The notes: a model not told the origin generated them from the letters alone. A stretch of DNA of 64,000 nt from JASLDZ01 sp964244065 (GCA_964244065.1 CAXTHH010000001.1:372001-436000), one strand, 5' to 3'; counted from the first letter of the stretch, positions 1-8,253 are shown. Made by a program: numbers and translations.

Positions 1-672
1 CCCGCCTTCTCCGCCTCCACCCGCCGCGTCGCCGCCCTCGCCCTCGCCCTGCTCCCGCTTGCAGGGCCGGCGGCGGCGGTCGAGCGCCTCACGCCCGCCG
101 GCAAGCTGCTGCCCTATTTCGACTTCTACCTCGGCATGGCGGAGGCGAGGCGCGACCGCTTCCGCCCCGCATACCAGATCCTGGTGGACGGCAGGCCCTA
201 CGCGGGCCCGGTGACGCTGGTGGACGGGCCTGAGCGCATCCCGCTGGCCGTCGGGCCGGACGGGCGGTTCGAGCGCTTCCCCACGCTCGTCCAGCTGCGC
301 CGCAAACCCCACATCGCGCTGGAGGCGCCGGCCAAGGCGCGCATCAGGAGCGACCTCGGCGTCGAGGCGCTGGTGCCGCACGAGCGCGAGATGGCCGCCG
401 GCGGCCTGGCCGCGGCCATCGACCAGCTGAACACCGCCATGCGCTCGGCGGCGGGCGTACTCGCCTTCGTGGTGCCGAAGTTCGGCCGCGCCTTCTTCGT
501 GTTCGGCGGCCGACAGGGCGTGCGCGTGGCGGCGGACGGCTCCACCCGTCCCCTTCCCCTGGGCGAGGACGAGCCGGTGGAGCCCTTCTACAGTCCCTCG
601 CGCCATCCGGAGGCGGTGGCGGTGCGCTTCCCCGCCGCGCCCGCGCGCGTGCTGCTCGTGCCGGGGAAATAG
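1..672 (+). CDS. Secreted protein of unknown function, 5' end cut by the window
   Basis: The frame is open from base 1 to a TAG at 670. The first ATG inside the window (136) is not the start: upstream in the same frame lies a run of Ala and Leu ending in an AxA-like site near residue 26, which reads as a signal peptide, so the true start is before base 1. The rest is a soluble domain of about 200 residues with no cysteine or catalytic motif I recognise. Export to the periplasm is inferred from the signal peptide; the function is unknown. Confidence 0.6.
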   Translation, partial: PAFSASTRRVAALALALLPLAGPAAAVERLTPAGKLLPYFDFYLGMAEARRDRFRPAYQILVDGRPYAGPVTLVDGPERIPLAVGPDGRFERFPTLVQLRRKPHIALEAPAKARIRSDLGVEALVPHEREMAAGGLAAAIDQLNTAMRSAAGVLAFVVPKFGRAFFVFGGRQGVRVAADGSTRPLPLGEDEPVEPFYSPSRHPEAVAVRFPAAPARVLLVPGK

Positions 673-778
673 GGCCGGAAAATAGGCCGGGGCTGACGCC
701 GCGTCGGGCTTGTGGCCCCGCGCCCGCGATGCTTACTGCCCCGCGCACGCCCCGACGGACGGGGCCAGGGAGAGGCGC

Positions 779-1081
779 ATGGCCACGCTCGAAGAGGTCA
801 CCGACAACTTCAAGACCGCCGTGGGCGCGGACAGCGGCCTCGGCAAGACCGTGAAGTTCAACATCAAGGACATGGGCGTCATCCACATCGACGGCGGCTC
901 GGTGACCAACGACGACAAGCCGGCCGACTGCACCATCGCCATGGCCAAGGACGATTTCGAGAAGCTGAGCCAGGGCCAGCTCGACCCGACCATGGCCTTC
1001 ATGCAGGGCAAGCTGAAGATCGACGGCGACATGAGCGTCGCCATGAAGCTGCAGCCGCTGCTGGCCAAGGCCCGCGGCTGA
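779..1081 (+). CDS. SCP2 sterol-binding domain protein
   Basis: This 100-residue protein is a stand-alone SCP2 fold, a small lipid-binding domain that holds hydrophobic ligands such as fatty acyl chains. The C-terminal part carries family features (the TDDxFxKL-like segment appears as AKDDFEKLSQGQ, then MAFMQGKLKIDGD). I chose the ATG at 779 because AGGGAGAGG lies just upstream and the domain starts at once; the same frame extends upstream as Arg-rich sequence without homology features. The length is normal for the single-domain family. It is 13 bp from the hydrolase gene downstream, so both probably share a transcript. The physiological lipid is not predictable. Confidence 0.8.
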   Translation: MATLEEVTDNFKTAVGADSGLGKTVKFNIKDMGVIHIDGGSVTNDDKPADCTIAMAKDDFEKLSQGQLDPTMAFMQGKLKIDGDMSVAMKLQPLLAKARG

Positions 1082-1094
1082 CGCGCGACCTCTC

Positions 1095-2063
1095 GTGCCC
1101 GGCGTGAGGCTCGCACCCGCGCCGCTGGTCCGGGCGGAGGGCGGCCCGCCGCTCCCGCCCGGCGAGGCCGTGTTCGTCCGCTCGCGCGCGGGCGACCGGC
1201 TGCGCGCGGCGCTGTTCGCGCTGCCCGGCGCGGCGCGGGGCTCGGTGGTGCTCAGCCCGGGGCGCACCGAGCCGCTCGAGAAGTACGGCGAGGTCATCGG
1301 CGAGCTCACCACTCGCGGTTTCGTCGTCCTTGTCCACGACTGGGTGGGGCAGGGCCTTTCCGACCGCCTGCACCGCGACCCGCTGCGCGGGCACGTCCGC
1401 GGCGGCGCGTCCCGCTTCCTGGACGGCTTGCGCGACATCCTGGCGGCGCACGAGGCGCGGCTGCCGCACCCCTGGATCGCCGTCGGCCACTCCATGGGCG
1501 GCGGGCTGACCGCGCTGATGCTGGCCGGGGGCGAGGCGCGCTTCGACGCCGCGGTGCTCTGCGCGCCCATGCTGGGCGTGAACCTGGGCGAGCGCAGCCC
1601 TGGCGAGGTGCGCACGGCGGCGCGCCTGATGGCGCTGCTCGGCCGCGGCGCCGCCCTGCCGCAACCGCAGACCGACCCCTTGAACGACCGCTTCGAGGCC
1701 AACGTCCTCACCCACGACCGCGCACGGTGGGAGCGGACGCAGGCGCTGCTTGCCGCCCGGCCCGAGCTGCGCCTCGGCGGCCCGACCTGGGACTGGGTGC
1801 GCTTCGCCCTCGACCTCTCGCGCCGGCTCGCCGCCCGCGGCGCCGCGGAGGTCATCGCCATACCGGTGGCCGTCGTGGCCGCGAGCGAGGAGCGGCTGGT
1901 CGACAACGCCGCCCTCGCCGCCTTCGTCCGCCGCCTGCCGCGCGGGTCCCTCGCACGCGCGGAGGGCGCCTCGCACGAGATCCTGATGGAGACCGACCCC
2001 GTCCGCGCCGTGTTCTGGCGAGCGTTCGACAGGGTGGCGGATGAGGTCGCGCCTTCGGGCTGA
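1095..2063 (+). CDS. Alpha/beta hydrolase, lysophospholipase-like (Hydrolase_4)
   Basis: A 322-residue serine hydrolase without a signal peptide. The nucleophile elbow GHSMGG puts the catalytic Ser near residue 133; a late GASHE motif supplies the probable His. An early LSPGRTEPLEKYGEV segment is typical of the monoglyceride lipase/lysophospholipase L2 group. It starts with GTG at 1095, 13 bp after the SCP2 gene. A lipid-binding protein beside a lipase-like enzyme suggests lipid handling, but the substrate is inference. A hairpin repeat follows the stop codon. Confidence 0.8.
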   Translation: MPGVRLAPAPLVRAEGGPPLPPGEAVFVRSRAGDRLRAALFALPGAARGSVVLSPGRTEPLEKYGEVIGELTTRGFVVLVHDWVGQGLSDRLHRDPLRGHVRGGASRFLDGLRDILAAHEARLPHPWIAVGHSMGGGLTALMLAGGEARFDAAVLCAPMLGVNLGERSPGEVRTAARLMALLGRGAALPQPQTDPLNDRFEANVLTHDRARWERTQALLAARPELRLGGPTWDWVRFALDLSRRLAARGAAEVIAIPVAVVAASEERLVDNAALAAFVRRLPRGSLARAEGASHEILMETDPVRAVFWRAFDRVADEVAPSG

Positions 2064-2074
2064 CGCTGTCTCCA

Positions 2075-2170
2075 TCCCCCATCGCCGATGGGGGAGCATC
2101 CTCGAAGAGGGGGAGGGAGCCGGCCGGCGCAGCCGGGCGGAAGCTCCCATCCGCAGCATGGGGAGGAACA
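2075..2170. repeat. Intergenic paired-hairpin repeat, copy 1
   Basis: The space between the convergent hydrolase and panC genes is filled by two hairpins around a conserved core. The left hairpin is a near-perfect palindrome with arms CCCCATCG/CGATGGGG; the core holds GCCGGCCGGC and CAGCCGGGCGGAA; the right arm ends GGGGAGGAACA. The same order and end sequence recur at 16,111-16,260, also between convergent genes. It may act as a two-way transcription stop, but has no T-run. Confidence 0.6.
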
Positions 2171-2177
2171 GCCGAGC

Positions 2178-3044
2178 TCAGCGCGATCGCGCGAGAGGTG
2201 AGGCCGCCACGTTGTCGATCAGCCGCGTCCGCCCGAGCCGGGCGGCCGCGAGGACGCGGGCTGGGCGGGCGAGGGGGCCGGGGCCGGCAGGCTCCAGCGT
2301 CTCCGCGTCGCGCACGGCGAAGTAGTCGATGTCGGTGAAGCCCGCCGCGGCCAGCGCCTCGCGGCCGGCCGGCTCCACGGTCTCGACAGCCTCGCCTCGC
2401 CCGAGCGCGGCGGAGGCCTCCACCAGGGCGCGGTGCATGGCCGGCGCGCGGGCGCGCTCGTCGGCCGCGAGGTAGGCGTTGCGGGAGGACAGGGCGAGGC
2501 CGTCCGGCGCCCGGGCGATGGGCGCGCCGAGCACGTCGACGACCAAGTCGAGGTCGCGGACCAGGCGGCGGATCACCAGCAGCTGCTGGTAGTCCTTCTC
2601 GCCGAACACGGCGACATCCGGCGCGCACTGGATCAGGAGCTTGGCCACCACCGTCGCCACGCCCGCGAAGTGGCCCGGCCGCGCCGCCCCGTCCAGGGGC
2701 TCGGAGACGCCGCCGACGCCGATCGTGGTGGCGAAGCCGGGCGGATACATGTCGCCCGGGCCGGGGGCGTAGAGCAGGTCGCAGCCTTCCTGCGCCAGGG
2801 CTTCCGCGTCCTCCTGCTCCTGGCGAGGGTAGGCGGCGAAATCCTCCGCGGGGCCGAACTGGCGCGGGTTCACGAACACGCTGGCGACCACGCGGTCGGC
2901 CCGCGTCCGCGCCAGGCGCACCAGGGAACGGTGGCCCTCGTGCAGCGCGCCCATGGTCGGCACGAGCGCCACGCTCTCCCCCCGCTCGCGCCAGGCGCGG
3001 ACATGGGCGCGCAGGGCGGCGACGGTGCGGGCGGCGGCGAGCAT
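2178..3044 (-). CDS. panC: Pantoate--beta-alanine ligase
   Basis: Cytosolic PanC joins D-pantoate and beta-alanine with ATP, the last step of pantothenate synthesis. The 288-residue length is normal. Seen motifs: PTMGALHEGH at residues 29-38 (the HIGH-type ATP site), SVFVNPRQF near 55-63, GEKDYQQL around 148-155 and a later SSRN. The ATG at 3044 was chosen because the family N-terminus (MLAAARTV) begins there; the frame is open further upstream only as antisense to mipZ. It is divergent from mipZ with about 130 bp between starts, an arrangement I recall from Caulobacter. Confidence 0.95.
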   Translation of the reverse strand: MLAAARTVAALRAHVRAWRERGESVALVPTMGALHEGHRSLVRLARTRADRVVASVFVNPRQFGPAEDFAAYPRQEQEDAEALAQEGCDLLYAPGPGDMYPPGFATTIGVGGVSEPLDGAARPGHFAGVATVVAKLLIQCAPDVAVFGEKDYQQLLVIRRLVRDLDLVVDVLGAPIARAPDGLALSSRNAYLAADERARAPAMHRALVEASAALGRGEAVETVEPAGREALAAAGFTDIDYFAVRDAETLEPAGPGPLARPARVLAAARLGRTRLIDNVAASPLARSR

Positions 3045-3171
3045 GGCGGCGGCTCTAACCGCGCCCCTCCTGCGCCGTCCAGGGCCGTTGCCCGCGTTGA
3101 CGGCGAGGGCCGCGGGCGGTCTGCTCCGGCGAAAGCGGCTCGCCCGAGTCGGTGTGCGGAGTATGAACGCC

Positions 3172-4053
3172 ATGGCCCACGGACGCGTCATCGTGGTCGG
3201 CAACGAGAAGGGCGGGGCGGGCAAGTCCACCATCGCCATGCACCTGGCCTGCAGCCTGCTGCAGGCGGGCGCGCGGGTGACCACGCTCGACCTCGACCTG
3301 CGCCAGCAGTCCATGGGCCGCTTCCTGGCCAACCGCCGCGCCTGGGCCGCCGCCAACGGGGCCGACCTGCCCATGCCGGCGGAGGACTGGCTCGGCGAGG
3401 ACAGCAAGGGCGTGGCCCGCATCAAGCTCGACGAGCTCGCGCCGCGCGTGGAGGACGCCCTGGCCCGCGCCCGTGAGAGCTCCGACTTCGTGATCGTGGA
3501 CACCCCCGGCGCCGACACGCCCACCAGCCGCGCCGCCCACGCCAAGGCCGACCAGATCGTCACGCCGCTGAACGACAGCTTCGTAGACTTCGACATGCTG
3601 GGGCAGGTCGACCCCGTCACCCTCGAGCTGACCAAGCCCTCGCTCTACGCCGAGGCGGTGTGGGAGGCGCGCAAGCTGCGCATGGTGCACGACCGCGCCT
3701 CCGTCGACTGGCTGGTGCTGCGCAACCGCCTGGCCACCACCGAGGCGCGCAACCGCAAGCGGCTGGACGAACGGGTCGAGGCGCTGTCGCGGCGCGTGGG
3801 CTTCCGCATCGGCCCCGGCCTGCGCGACCGGGTGATCTACCGCGAGCTCTTCCCGTTCGGCCTCACCGTGGCCGACCTGTCGCCCGGCGTGCGCCCGGTC
3901 GCGGTGTCGCTCAGCCACGTGGCGGCGCGGCAGGAGATGCGCGCCATCCTCGCCGCCCTCGGCCTGGAGGCCTACGCCGCCGCGCCGCGCGGGGCCGCGG
4001 CTCCGGTCGCCGACGCTGAGGCTGACGCCGAGCCGGAGGCCGAGGCGGCGTGA
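3172..4053 (+). CDS. mipZ: MipZ, division-plane positioning ATPase (ParA/MinD family)
   Basis: MipZ forms an ATP-dependent gradient from the ParB-bound pole(s) and inhibits FtsZ polymerisation, so that division occurs near midcell. The 293-residue protein has the deviant Walker A KGGAGKS at 13-19 and LDLDLRQQS with Asp at 42; with this start the numbering matches Caulobacter MipZ K13 and D42. NDSFVDFDMLG, LELTKPSLY, LRNRLATTEARNRKRL and RELFPFGLTVADLSP are near-identical to what I recall of that protein. I prefer the ATG at 3172 over 3163 because GGAG lies about 10 bp upstream. The C-terminal tail is Ala/Glu-rich. The stop overlaps the J-domain gene by 4 bp. Confidence 0.95.
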   Translation: MAHGRVIVVGNEKGGAGKSTIAMHLACSLLQAGARVTTLDLDLRQQSMGRFLANRRAWAAANGADLPMPAEDWLGEDSKGVARIKLDELAPRVEDALARARESSDFVIVDTPGADTPTSRAAHAKADQIVTPLNDSFVDFDMLGQVDPVTLELTKPSLYAEAVWEARKLRMVHDRASVDWLVLRNRLATTEARNRKRLDERVEALSRRVGFRIGPGLRDRVIYRELFPFGLTVADLSPGVRPVAVSLSHVAARQEMRAILAALGLEAYAAAPRGAAAPVADAEADAEPEAEAA

Positions 4054-4508
4054 TCGTCTTCGCCCTGGCGCTCCTGGTCCTGGGGGCGCTGGTCGGGGCG
4101 AGGGGCCTGCGGGGTGTCGGCCGCCTCGTGCGCGGGCCGTGGCGGCCGGGCGCGGGCGTGCTCGGGGCGCTGCTGCTGCTGGCGGCGCTGCTGCTGGCGG
4201 CGCGGTCGCAGTGGGCGATCGCCGTGGTGCTGTTGATCGCCGGCGCGGGGGCGCTGGGCGCCGCACGCTTCCGCCGTCCACCGCCGCCCAAGCCCGTCGC
4301 GTCGGGCATGAGCCGCCGGGAGGCCGCCACGCTGCTGGGCGTCGCGCCCGATGCGCCGCCGGCCGACGTTGAGGCCGCCTACCGCCGGCTGATGCGCCTC
4401 GCCCATCCCGACACCGGCGGCACGGCGGGGTTGGCGGCGCAGCTCAACGCGGCGCGGGCGGTGCTGCTCGCAACCATGCCTCACGACTCCCGTCGCCCTC
4501 GGACGTGA
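4050..4508 (+). CDS. Membrane-anchored J-domain (DnaJ-like) protein
   Basis: A 152-residue protein with about three N-terminal hydrophobic segments (roughly 2-18, 36-52, 54-72) and a C-terminal J domain with the HPD tripeptide at 119-121 (MRLAHPDTGGT). J domains stimulate Hsp70 ATPase; here it would recruit DnaK to the membrane, like Tim14/DjlA-type proteins. There is no G/F or zinc region, so it is a type III co-chaperone. The GTG start overlaps the mipZ stop (GTGA), indicating translational coupling. The partner or client is unknown. Confidence 0.8.
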   Translation: MIVFALALLVLGALVGARGLRGVGRLVRGPWRPGAGVLGALLLLAALLLAARSQWAIAVVLLIAGAGALGAARFRRPPPPKPVASGMSRREAATLLGVAPDAPPADVEAAYRRLMRLAHPDTGGTAGLAAQLNAARAVLLATMPHDSRRPRT

Positions 4509-4516
4509 TCCGAGGG
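4496..4516. terminator. Hairpin over the J-domain gene stop
   Basis: Perfect 8-bp arms CCCTCGGA and TCCGAGGG flank a 5-nt loop that includes the stop codon. There is no T-tract, so termination is only possible. Confidence 0.35.
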
Positions 4517-4565
4517 CCCGGCGCCGGTCGTGCGCGACCTCAGCGGTGATGCGGCAGAACGCTCG

Positions 4566-4588
4566 GTCCTCGGGCCGAGCCCGAGGAC
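4566..4588. terminator. 10-bp hairpin between convergent genes
   Basis: Perfect arms GTCCTCGGGC and GCCCGAGGAC with a CGA loop lie between the J-domain gene and the converging carboxypeptidase. Position and symmetry suggest a two-way terminator, but no U-run follows in either direction. Confidence 0.45.
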
Positions 4589-4619
4589 GATGGAGGAGAT
4601 GGGTGTGGGGGCCGCGGGG

Positions 4620-6332
4620 CTACCGCACCACCAGGCAGCGCTCGCCCTTGGCGGACAGGCGCTTGCAGGCGGCCTGGGCCTCGGTCTTGGACAGGCCGGC
4701 GAAGCGGGCCCGGTAGGCCTTGCCGGCGCCTTCCACCCGGTCGGTGGCCGAGTCGAACACGGCGGCGTGCGCCTTGGCGATGCGGGCGAGCGCGCGCTCG
4801 GCTTCCGCCTTGCTGCCGAAGGCGCCCACCTGCACCTGCCAGCCGCCGCCGGACGCTCCCCCCTTGGCGGCGGGCTCGGCGGTCGCCACGTCGGCGCGGC
4901 ATGAGGCGCGGGCCTTGCGGCCCTTCGCCTTGGCGCAGTCGCGCAGTTCGGCCACTTCCACCTTGGCGGCCGTCCTCTCCTCGCGCTTGCACTGGGTGAG
5001 CTTGCGGCCCTTCAGGCGCTTGCAGTCTGCCCCGGTCTCGGCCCGGGCCACCTGCACGGCGGCCGAGCGGACCTCCTTGGCCTCCACCCGGCAGGCGCGG
5101 AGCTTGCGGCCGCTCAGGCGGCGGCAGTCGGGCGCGGCCGACGCCACCTGCACGGCGGCGGAGGCGGCGGGCTCGCAGCGGCGCTCCCTCACCCGGCGAC
5201 GGTGGCGGCGCACGGTGATCGTCTCGCAGGACTGGGCGACCTTGGCGGGCGCGGCGACGGGCATGACGCGCGGCGGCGCGGACAGGCGCACCGCCGGCGG
5301 CGGCGGATCGGCGCGAGCCAGCTTGATCGGGGCGGGCAGCGGCAGGGCGGTCTCCGGCGGGTTCGGCACGGGCTGGCCCGCCACCACCACCTTCAGGCCG
5401 GCCTGCTCGCCCGAGCCCATCTCATAGGGCGGGCGCAGGATGGGGCCTGACATGTCGTCGGGCTCGTTCAGGGCGGACGCCAGGGTGATCCGCTCGCCGC
5501 GCGAGCGCTTGTCCAGCACGTCGAAGCCCGCGGTGAGCAGGCTCTCCACGTTCTCGTCGCGCGCCGCGGTGGAAGAGCCGCCCAGCACCACGGTGATCAG
5601 CCGACGGCCGTCGCGCACCGCGGAGGCGGCCAGGTTGAAGCCCGCCGCGTTGGTGAAGCCGGTCTTCAGCCCGTCCATGCCGCTCATCCGCAGCAGCAGG
5701 CGGTTGTGGTTCAGGATGTGCTGGCCGCGCCAGTCGAACGCCTTCTGGCTGAAGTAGCCGTAGTACTGCGGGTAGTCCCGCATCACCGCGCGACTCAGGA
5801 TCGCGAAGTCGCGGGCGGTGGAGATCTGGCGGCTGTCGGGCAGGCCGTGCGGGTTCACGAAGCGCGTGTGCTTCATGCCCAATTCCTGCGCGCGCAGCGT
5901 CATCAGCGCGGCGAACCGCTCCTCGCTGCCGCCGAGCCGCTCGGCCAGCGACATGGCCATGTCGTTGGCCGACTTCACGGCGACCGCCTGGATCGCCTCG
6001 TGCACCGTCAGGCTCTCGCCGGGCCGCAGGCCGAGCTTGGAGGGCGCCTGGGCGGCGGCCTTGTCGCTGACGGTCAGCCGGTCGGTGGGCGACAGCCGCC
6101 CGGTCGCGAGCGCCTCGAACGTGAGGTACAGCGTCATGATCTTGGTGAGCGACGCCGGGTAGCGGCTCTGGTCGGCCCTGAGCGCGTACAGCACCTCGCC
6201 CGAGTTCGCGTCCACCACGATGGAGGCGTACTTCGGCCGGTCGAACTGCCCCTGCGCCGCAGCGGGCGCAGCGCCCCCCAGGAAGCCGAGGAACAGGCCG
6301 AGGAGGGCCAGCAGGCGAGGGGAGGATTTCAT
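4620..6332 (-). CDS. D-alanyl-D-alanine carboxypeptidase (S11, PBP5/6-like) with SPOR domain
   Basis: This periplasmic penicillin-binding protein trims the terminal D-Ala of peptidoglycan stem peptides. The 570-residue chain starts with a signal peptide (1-26, ending AAPAAAQ). The three penicilloyl-serine motifs are present: SLTK at 61-64 (Ser61 nucleophile, Lys64), SAN at 121-123 and KTG at 223-225. After the S11 region comes a Pro/Ala stretch, then a basic cysteine-rich linker (about 369-478) with repeated Cys pairs, then a SPOR domain (about 497-570) that in other proteins binds denuded septal glycan. The ATG at 6332 opens the signal peptide. SPOR-tailed S11 enzymes are known in alphaproteobacteria; the Cys linker is unusual. 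Confidence 0.9.
   Translation of the reverse strand: MKSSPRLLALLGLFLGFLGGAAPAAAQGQFDRPKYASIVVDANSGEVLYALRADQSRYPASLTKIMTLYLTFEALATGRLSPTDRLTVSDKAAAQAPSKLGLRPGESLTVHEAIQAVAVKSANDMAMSLAERLGGSEERFAALMTLRAQELGMKHTRFVNPHGLPDSRQISTARDFAILSRAVMRDYPQYYGYFSQKAFDWRGQHILNHNRLLLRMSGMDGLKTGFTNAAGFNLAASAVRDGRRLITVVLGGSSTAARDENVESLLTAGFDVLDKRSRGERITLASALNEPDDMSGPILRPPYEMGSGEQAGLKVVVAGQPVPNPPETALPLPAPIKLARADPPPPAVRLSAPPRVMPVAAPAKVAQSCETITVRRHRRRVRERRCEPAASAAVQVASAAPDCRRLSGRKLRACRVEAKEVRSAAVQVARAETGADCKRLKGRKLTQCKREERTAAKVEVAELRDCAKAKGRKARASCRADVATAEPAAKGGASGGGWQVQVGAFGSKAEAERALARIAKAHAAVFDSATDRVEGAGKAYRARFAGLSKTEAQAACKRLSAKGERCLVVR
4899..5228 (-). repeat. Cysteine-pair repeats inside the carboxypeptidase
   Basis: Residues 369-478 hold four Cys pairs: C369/C386, C403/C414, C437/C448 and C466/C478. 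The last three share the pattern DC-(K/R)-x-x-x-GRK-x-x-x-C followed by acidic and basic residues, with alternating Ala/Val spacers (AAVQVA). The spacing and exported location suggest local disulfide loops or wall binding; this is inference. Confidence 0.65.
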
Positions 6333-6490
6333 ACGCTCGGTCCGTTTGACTGCGGAGAGTGTCGAATCGACGGCGCGGCCCCCCGCGCGTCGGCCCTGTA
6401 TGACTGCTCCCTCCGCCTTTCTCCAAGGTAAACGCGTCGTTACTGCGGCGGGGGCGGATGCGACCCACCCTGCCGCATCAAACGACATGG

Positions 6491-6538
6491 TGCAGTGCAC
6501 AATCGCGTCTTGACGCGGTGCAGCATAGGGCCTAGATC
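6491..6538 (+). promoter_or_regulatory. Possible PhaR operator and phasin promoter
   Basis: TGCAGTGCACAA at 6491-6502 fits the motif TGCRNYGCASMA that I recall for PhaR, the repressor of polyhydroxybutyrate granule genes in Bradyrhizobium. Next to it TTGACG at 6510-6515 is a good -35 box; a weak -10 (TAGATC) lies at 6533-6538 after 17 bp. The phasin gene starts 36 bp later. Confidence 0.55.
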
Positions 6539-6573
6539 CACGCCTCGCCCAACCTTCCATTCGAGAGCCTCCC

Positions 6574-7104
6574 ATGACCGACGTGAACGTCCAGGACGCC
6601 CCCGCCGCCGCCGCCGAAGCGGGCCGCCATACCCTGGAGACCGCCGCCGACGCCGGCCAGCGCACCTTCGCCAACGCCTCCGCGACCGCCCAGCAGGGCT
6701 GGACGCAGGCCGCCGCCGCCAGCAACGCGGCGTTCAAGGACCAGGCCGAGAAGTCGCTGTCGACGCTCAACGAGCTGAACGCGCAGGGCAAGCGCAACCT
6801 GGAGGCCATGGTCGCCTCCGTGACCGCCGCCACCCGCGCCGCCGAGACCCTGGGCGCGCAGGCCATGGCCTACACCAAGAGCTCGCTCGAAGGTCAGGTC
6901 GAGGCCGCCCGCGCGCTGACCGGCGTCCGCTCCGTGCAGGAGGCCGTCGAGCTGCAGACCACCTTCGCCCGCTCGGCGCTTGAGACCTACGTCGCCGAGA
7001 TGAGCCGCGCCACGGAGACCCTGTCGGCCGCCTTCAAGAACACGGTCAAGCCGCTCAACGAGCGCGCCACCGCCATGATGGAAGCCGTCCAGTCGGTCCG
7101 CTGA
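6574..7104 (+). CDS. Phasin (polyhydroxyalkanoate granule-associated protein)
   Basis: A 176-residue, Ala-rich, almost wholly helical protein with the phasin domain over about 45-150 (AAASNAAFKDQAEKSL, ELQTTFARSALETYVAEM, then the end around VKPLNERATAMMEAVQ). Phasins coat intracellular PHA granules and control their size and number. It is monocistronic: a promoter and PhaR-like operator lie upstream and a strong terminator downstream. The first 40 residues are variable and low in complexity. Which phasin paralogue it represents cannot be told from the window, and no PHA synthase gene is nearby. Confidence 0.85.
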   Translation: MTDVNVQDAPAAAAEAGRHTLETAADAGQRTFANASATAQQGWTQAAAASNAAFKDQAEKSLSTLNELNAQGKRNLEAMVASVTAATRAAETLGAQAMAYTKSSLEGQVEAARALTGVRSVQEAVELQTTFARSALETYVAEMSRATETLSAAFKNTVKPLNERATAMMEAVQSVR

Positions 7105-7128
7105 CCTCCCGCAGCTGGTCGCACGATG

Positions 7129-7160
7129 AGGCCCGGAGCGCCCCGCGCTCCGGGCCTTTC
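7129..7160 (+). terminator. Intrinsic terminator after phasin
   Basis: A 12-13 bp perfect stem (AGGCCCGGAGCG with CGCTCCGGGCCT) is followed by a short TTTC tract. It ends the phasin transcript and argues against the ATG at 7126 being the start of the next gene. Confidence 0.8.
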
Positions 7161-7191
7161 CGATTCCGGACGTAGGGCGCAGAACGCCGCG

Positions 7192-8253
7192 GTGGACGCG
7201 GCCTCGCCCCTCGTGCGCGTCTTCCAGGTGCAGGCGGAGTTCTGCCGCCGCTCGGGCGCGGAGTTCTCCGGCGCCGTGCTCGCTGCGTGCGTCCCGCACG
7301 TCGAAGGTGCGCTGGCGCCCTTCTTCGCACCCTGGGCCGGCGCGCCCTATGCCGAGCTGATCGACGCCGCCATCGCGCTGCGGCTGCTCGGCGCGTTGCA
7401 CGCCGTCGTGCTTGACGGGCGCAACCCGGAGCTCGCGGCCGCCTACCCGCCAACGCCCGCACCCGAGCGGCTCGCGGAGGCCGCGCCCGCCGCGGCCCTG
7501 CGCCACGCCGCCTTCATCACCGACTTCATGCGCTCGCCGCCGCAGACCAACGAGGTGCGGCGCGCCTTTGCGCTCGCTCCCGGCTTTCTGCAGCTCGCCG
7601 CCGAGACGGGGCTGCCGCTGCGCTGCTTCGAGATCGGGGCGAGCGCCGGGCTGAACAGCCTGTGGCCGTTCTTCCGCTTCCGCTTCGGCGAGGCGCCGGG
7701 GGAGGGGCCCGGCTTCGGCGACCCGGCGAGCTCCGTGGTGCTGGAGGGCGGCTGGCGGGGCCCGCTCCCACCGTTGCCGTCGCTGCAGGTCGTCGAGCGC
7801 GCGGCCTGCGACCTCCACCCCGTGCGCCTGGACGATCCGTTCCAGCGCCTGCGCCTGCGAGCCTATGTCTGGGCGGGGCAGGAGGAGCGGCTTGCGCGCC
7901 TGCAGGCCGCCATGTCCCTGGCCGAGGCTCACGGCGTCCAGGTGGAGGCCGCGCCCGCTCCGTCCTGGGTCGCCGCCCGAGCCGCGCCCCGCGGCGGCGC
8001 GGCCACCGTCGTGTTCCATTCGGTGATGTGGCAGTACCTGAGCGACGCCGAGCATGGGCAGCTGGAAGCCGCCCTGGCCGCCCACGGCGCTCGCGCGACG
8101 GCCGACGCCCCGTTCGCGCACCTCGCCTTCGAGCCGGTGGACCGCGGCAGCCACGCCGCGCACGAGGTGCGCCTCACCACCTGGCCAGGCGGCGAAACGC
8201 GCCTGCTGGCTCGCGGCCACCCGCACGCGCACTGGGTCGAGCCGCTCGCCTGA
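7192..8253 (+). CDS. DUF2332 family protein
   Basis: About 353 residues, matching what I know of the uncharacterised DUF2332 family: HAAFITDFMRSPPQTNEVRRA in the middle, FEIGASAGLNSL resembling a nucleotide- or SAM-binding loop, and a C-terminal VVFHSVMWQYL segment. The family is often noted as methyltransferase-like in fold, but no activity is established to my knowledge. I placed the start at GTG 7192 because the ATG at 7126 overlaps the phasin terminator; the frame permits either. No signal peptide or membrane segment is seen. Confidence 0.6.
   Translation: MDAASPLVRVFQVQAEFCRRSGAEFSGAVLAACVPHVEGALAPFFAPWAGAPYAELIDAAIALRLLGALHAVVLDGRNPELAAAYPPTPAPERLAEAAPAAALRHAAFITDFMRSPPQTNEVRRAFALAPGFLQLAAETGLPLRCFEIGASAGLNSLWPFFRFRFGEAPGEGPGFGDPASSVVLEGGWRGPLPPLPSLQVVERAACDLHPVRLDDPFQRLRLRAYVWAGQEERLARLQAAMSLAEAHGVQVEAAPAPSWVAARAAPRGGAATVVFHSVMWQYLSDAEHGQLEAALAAHGARATADAPFAHLAFEPVDRGSHAAHEVRLTTWPGGETRLLARGHPHAHWVEPLA

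Noticed and set aside
344..1906. Minus-strand frame over the first three genes
   Set aside because: Ser/Arg-rich shadow; the plus-strand genes have clear families and ribosome sites.
7126..7191. ATG at 7126 as start of the DUF2332 gene
   Set aside because: The segment forms the phasin terminator hairpin and its peptide is not family-like.
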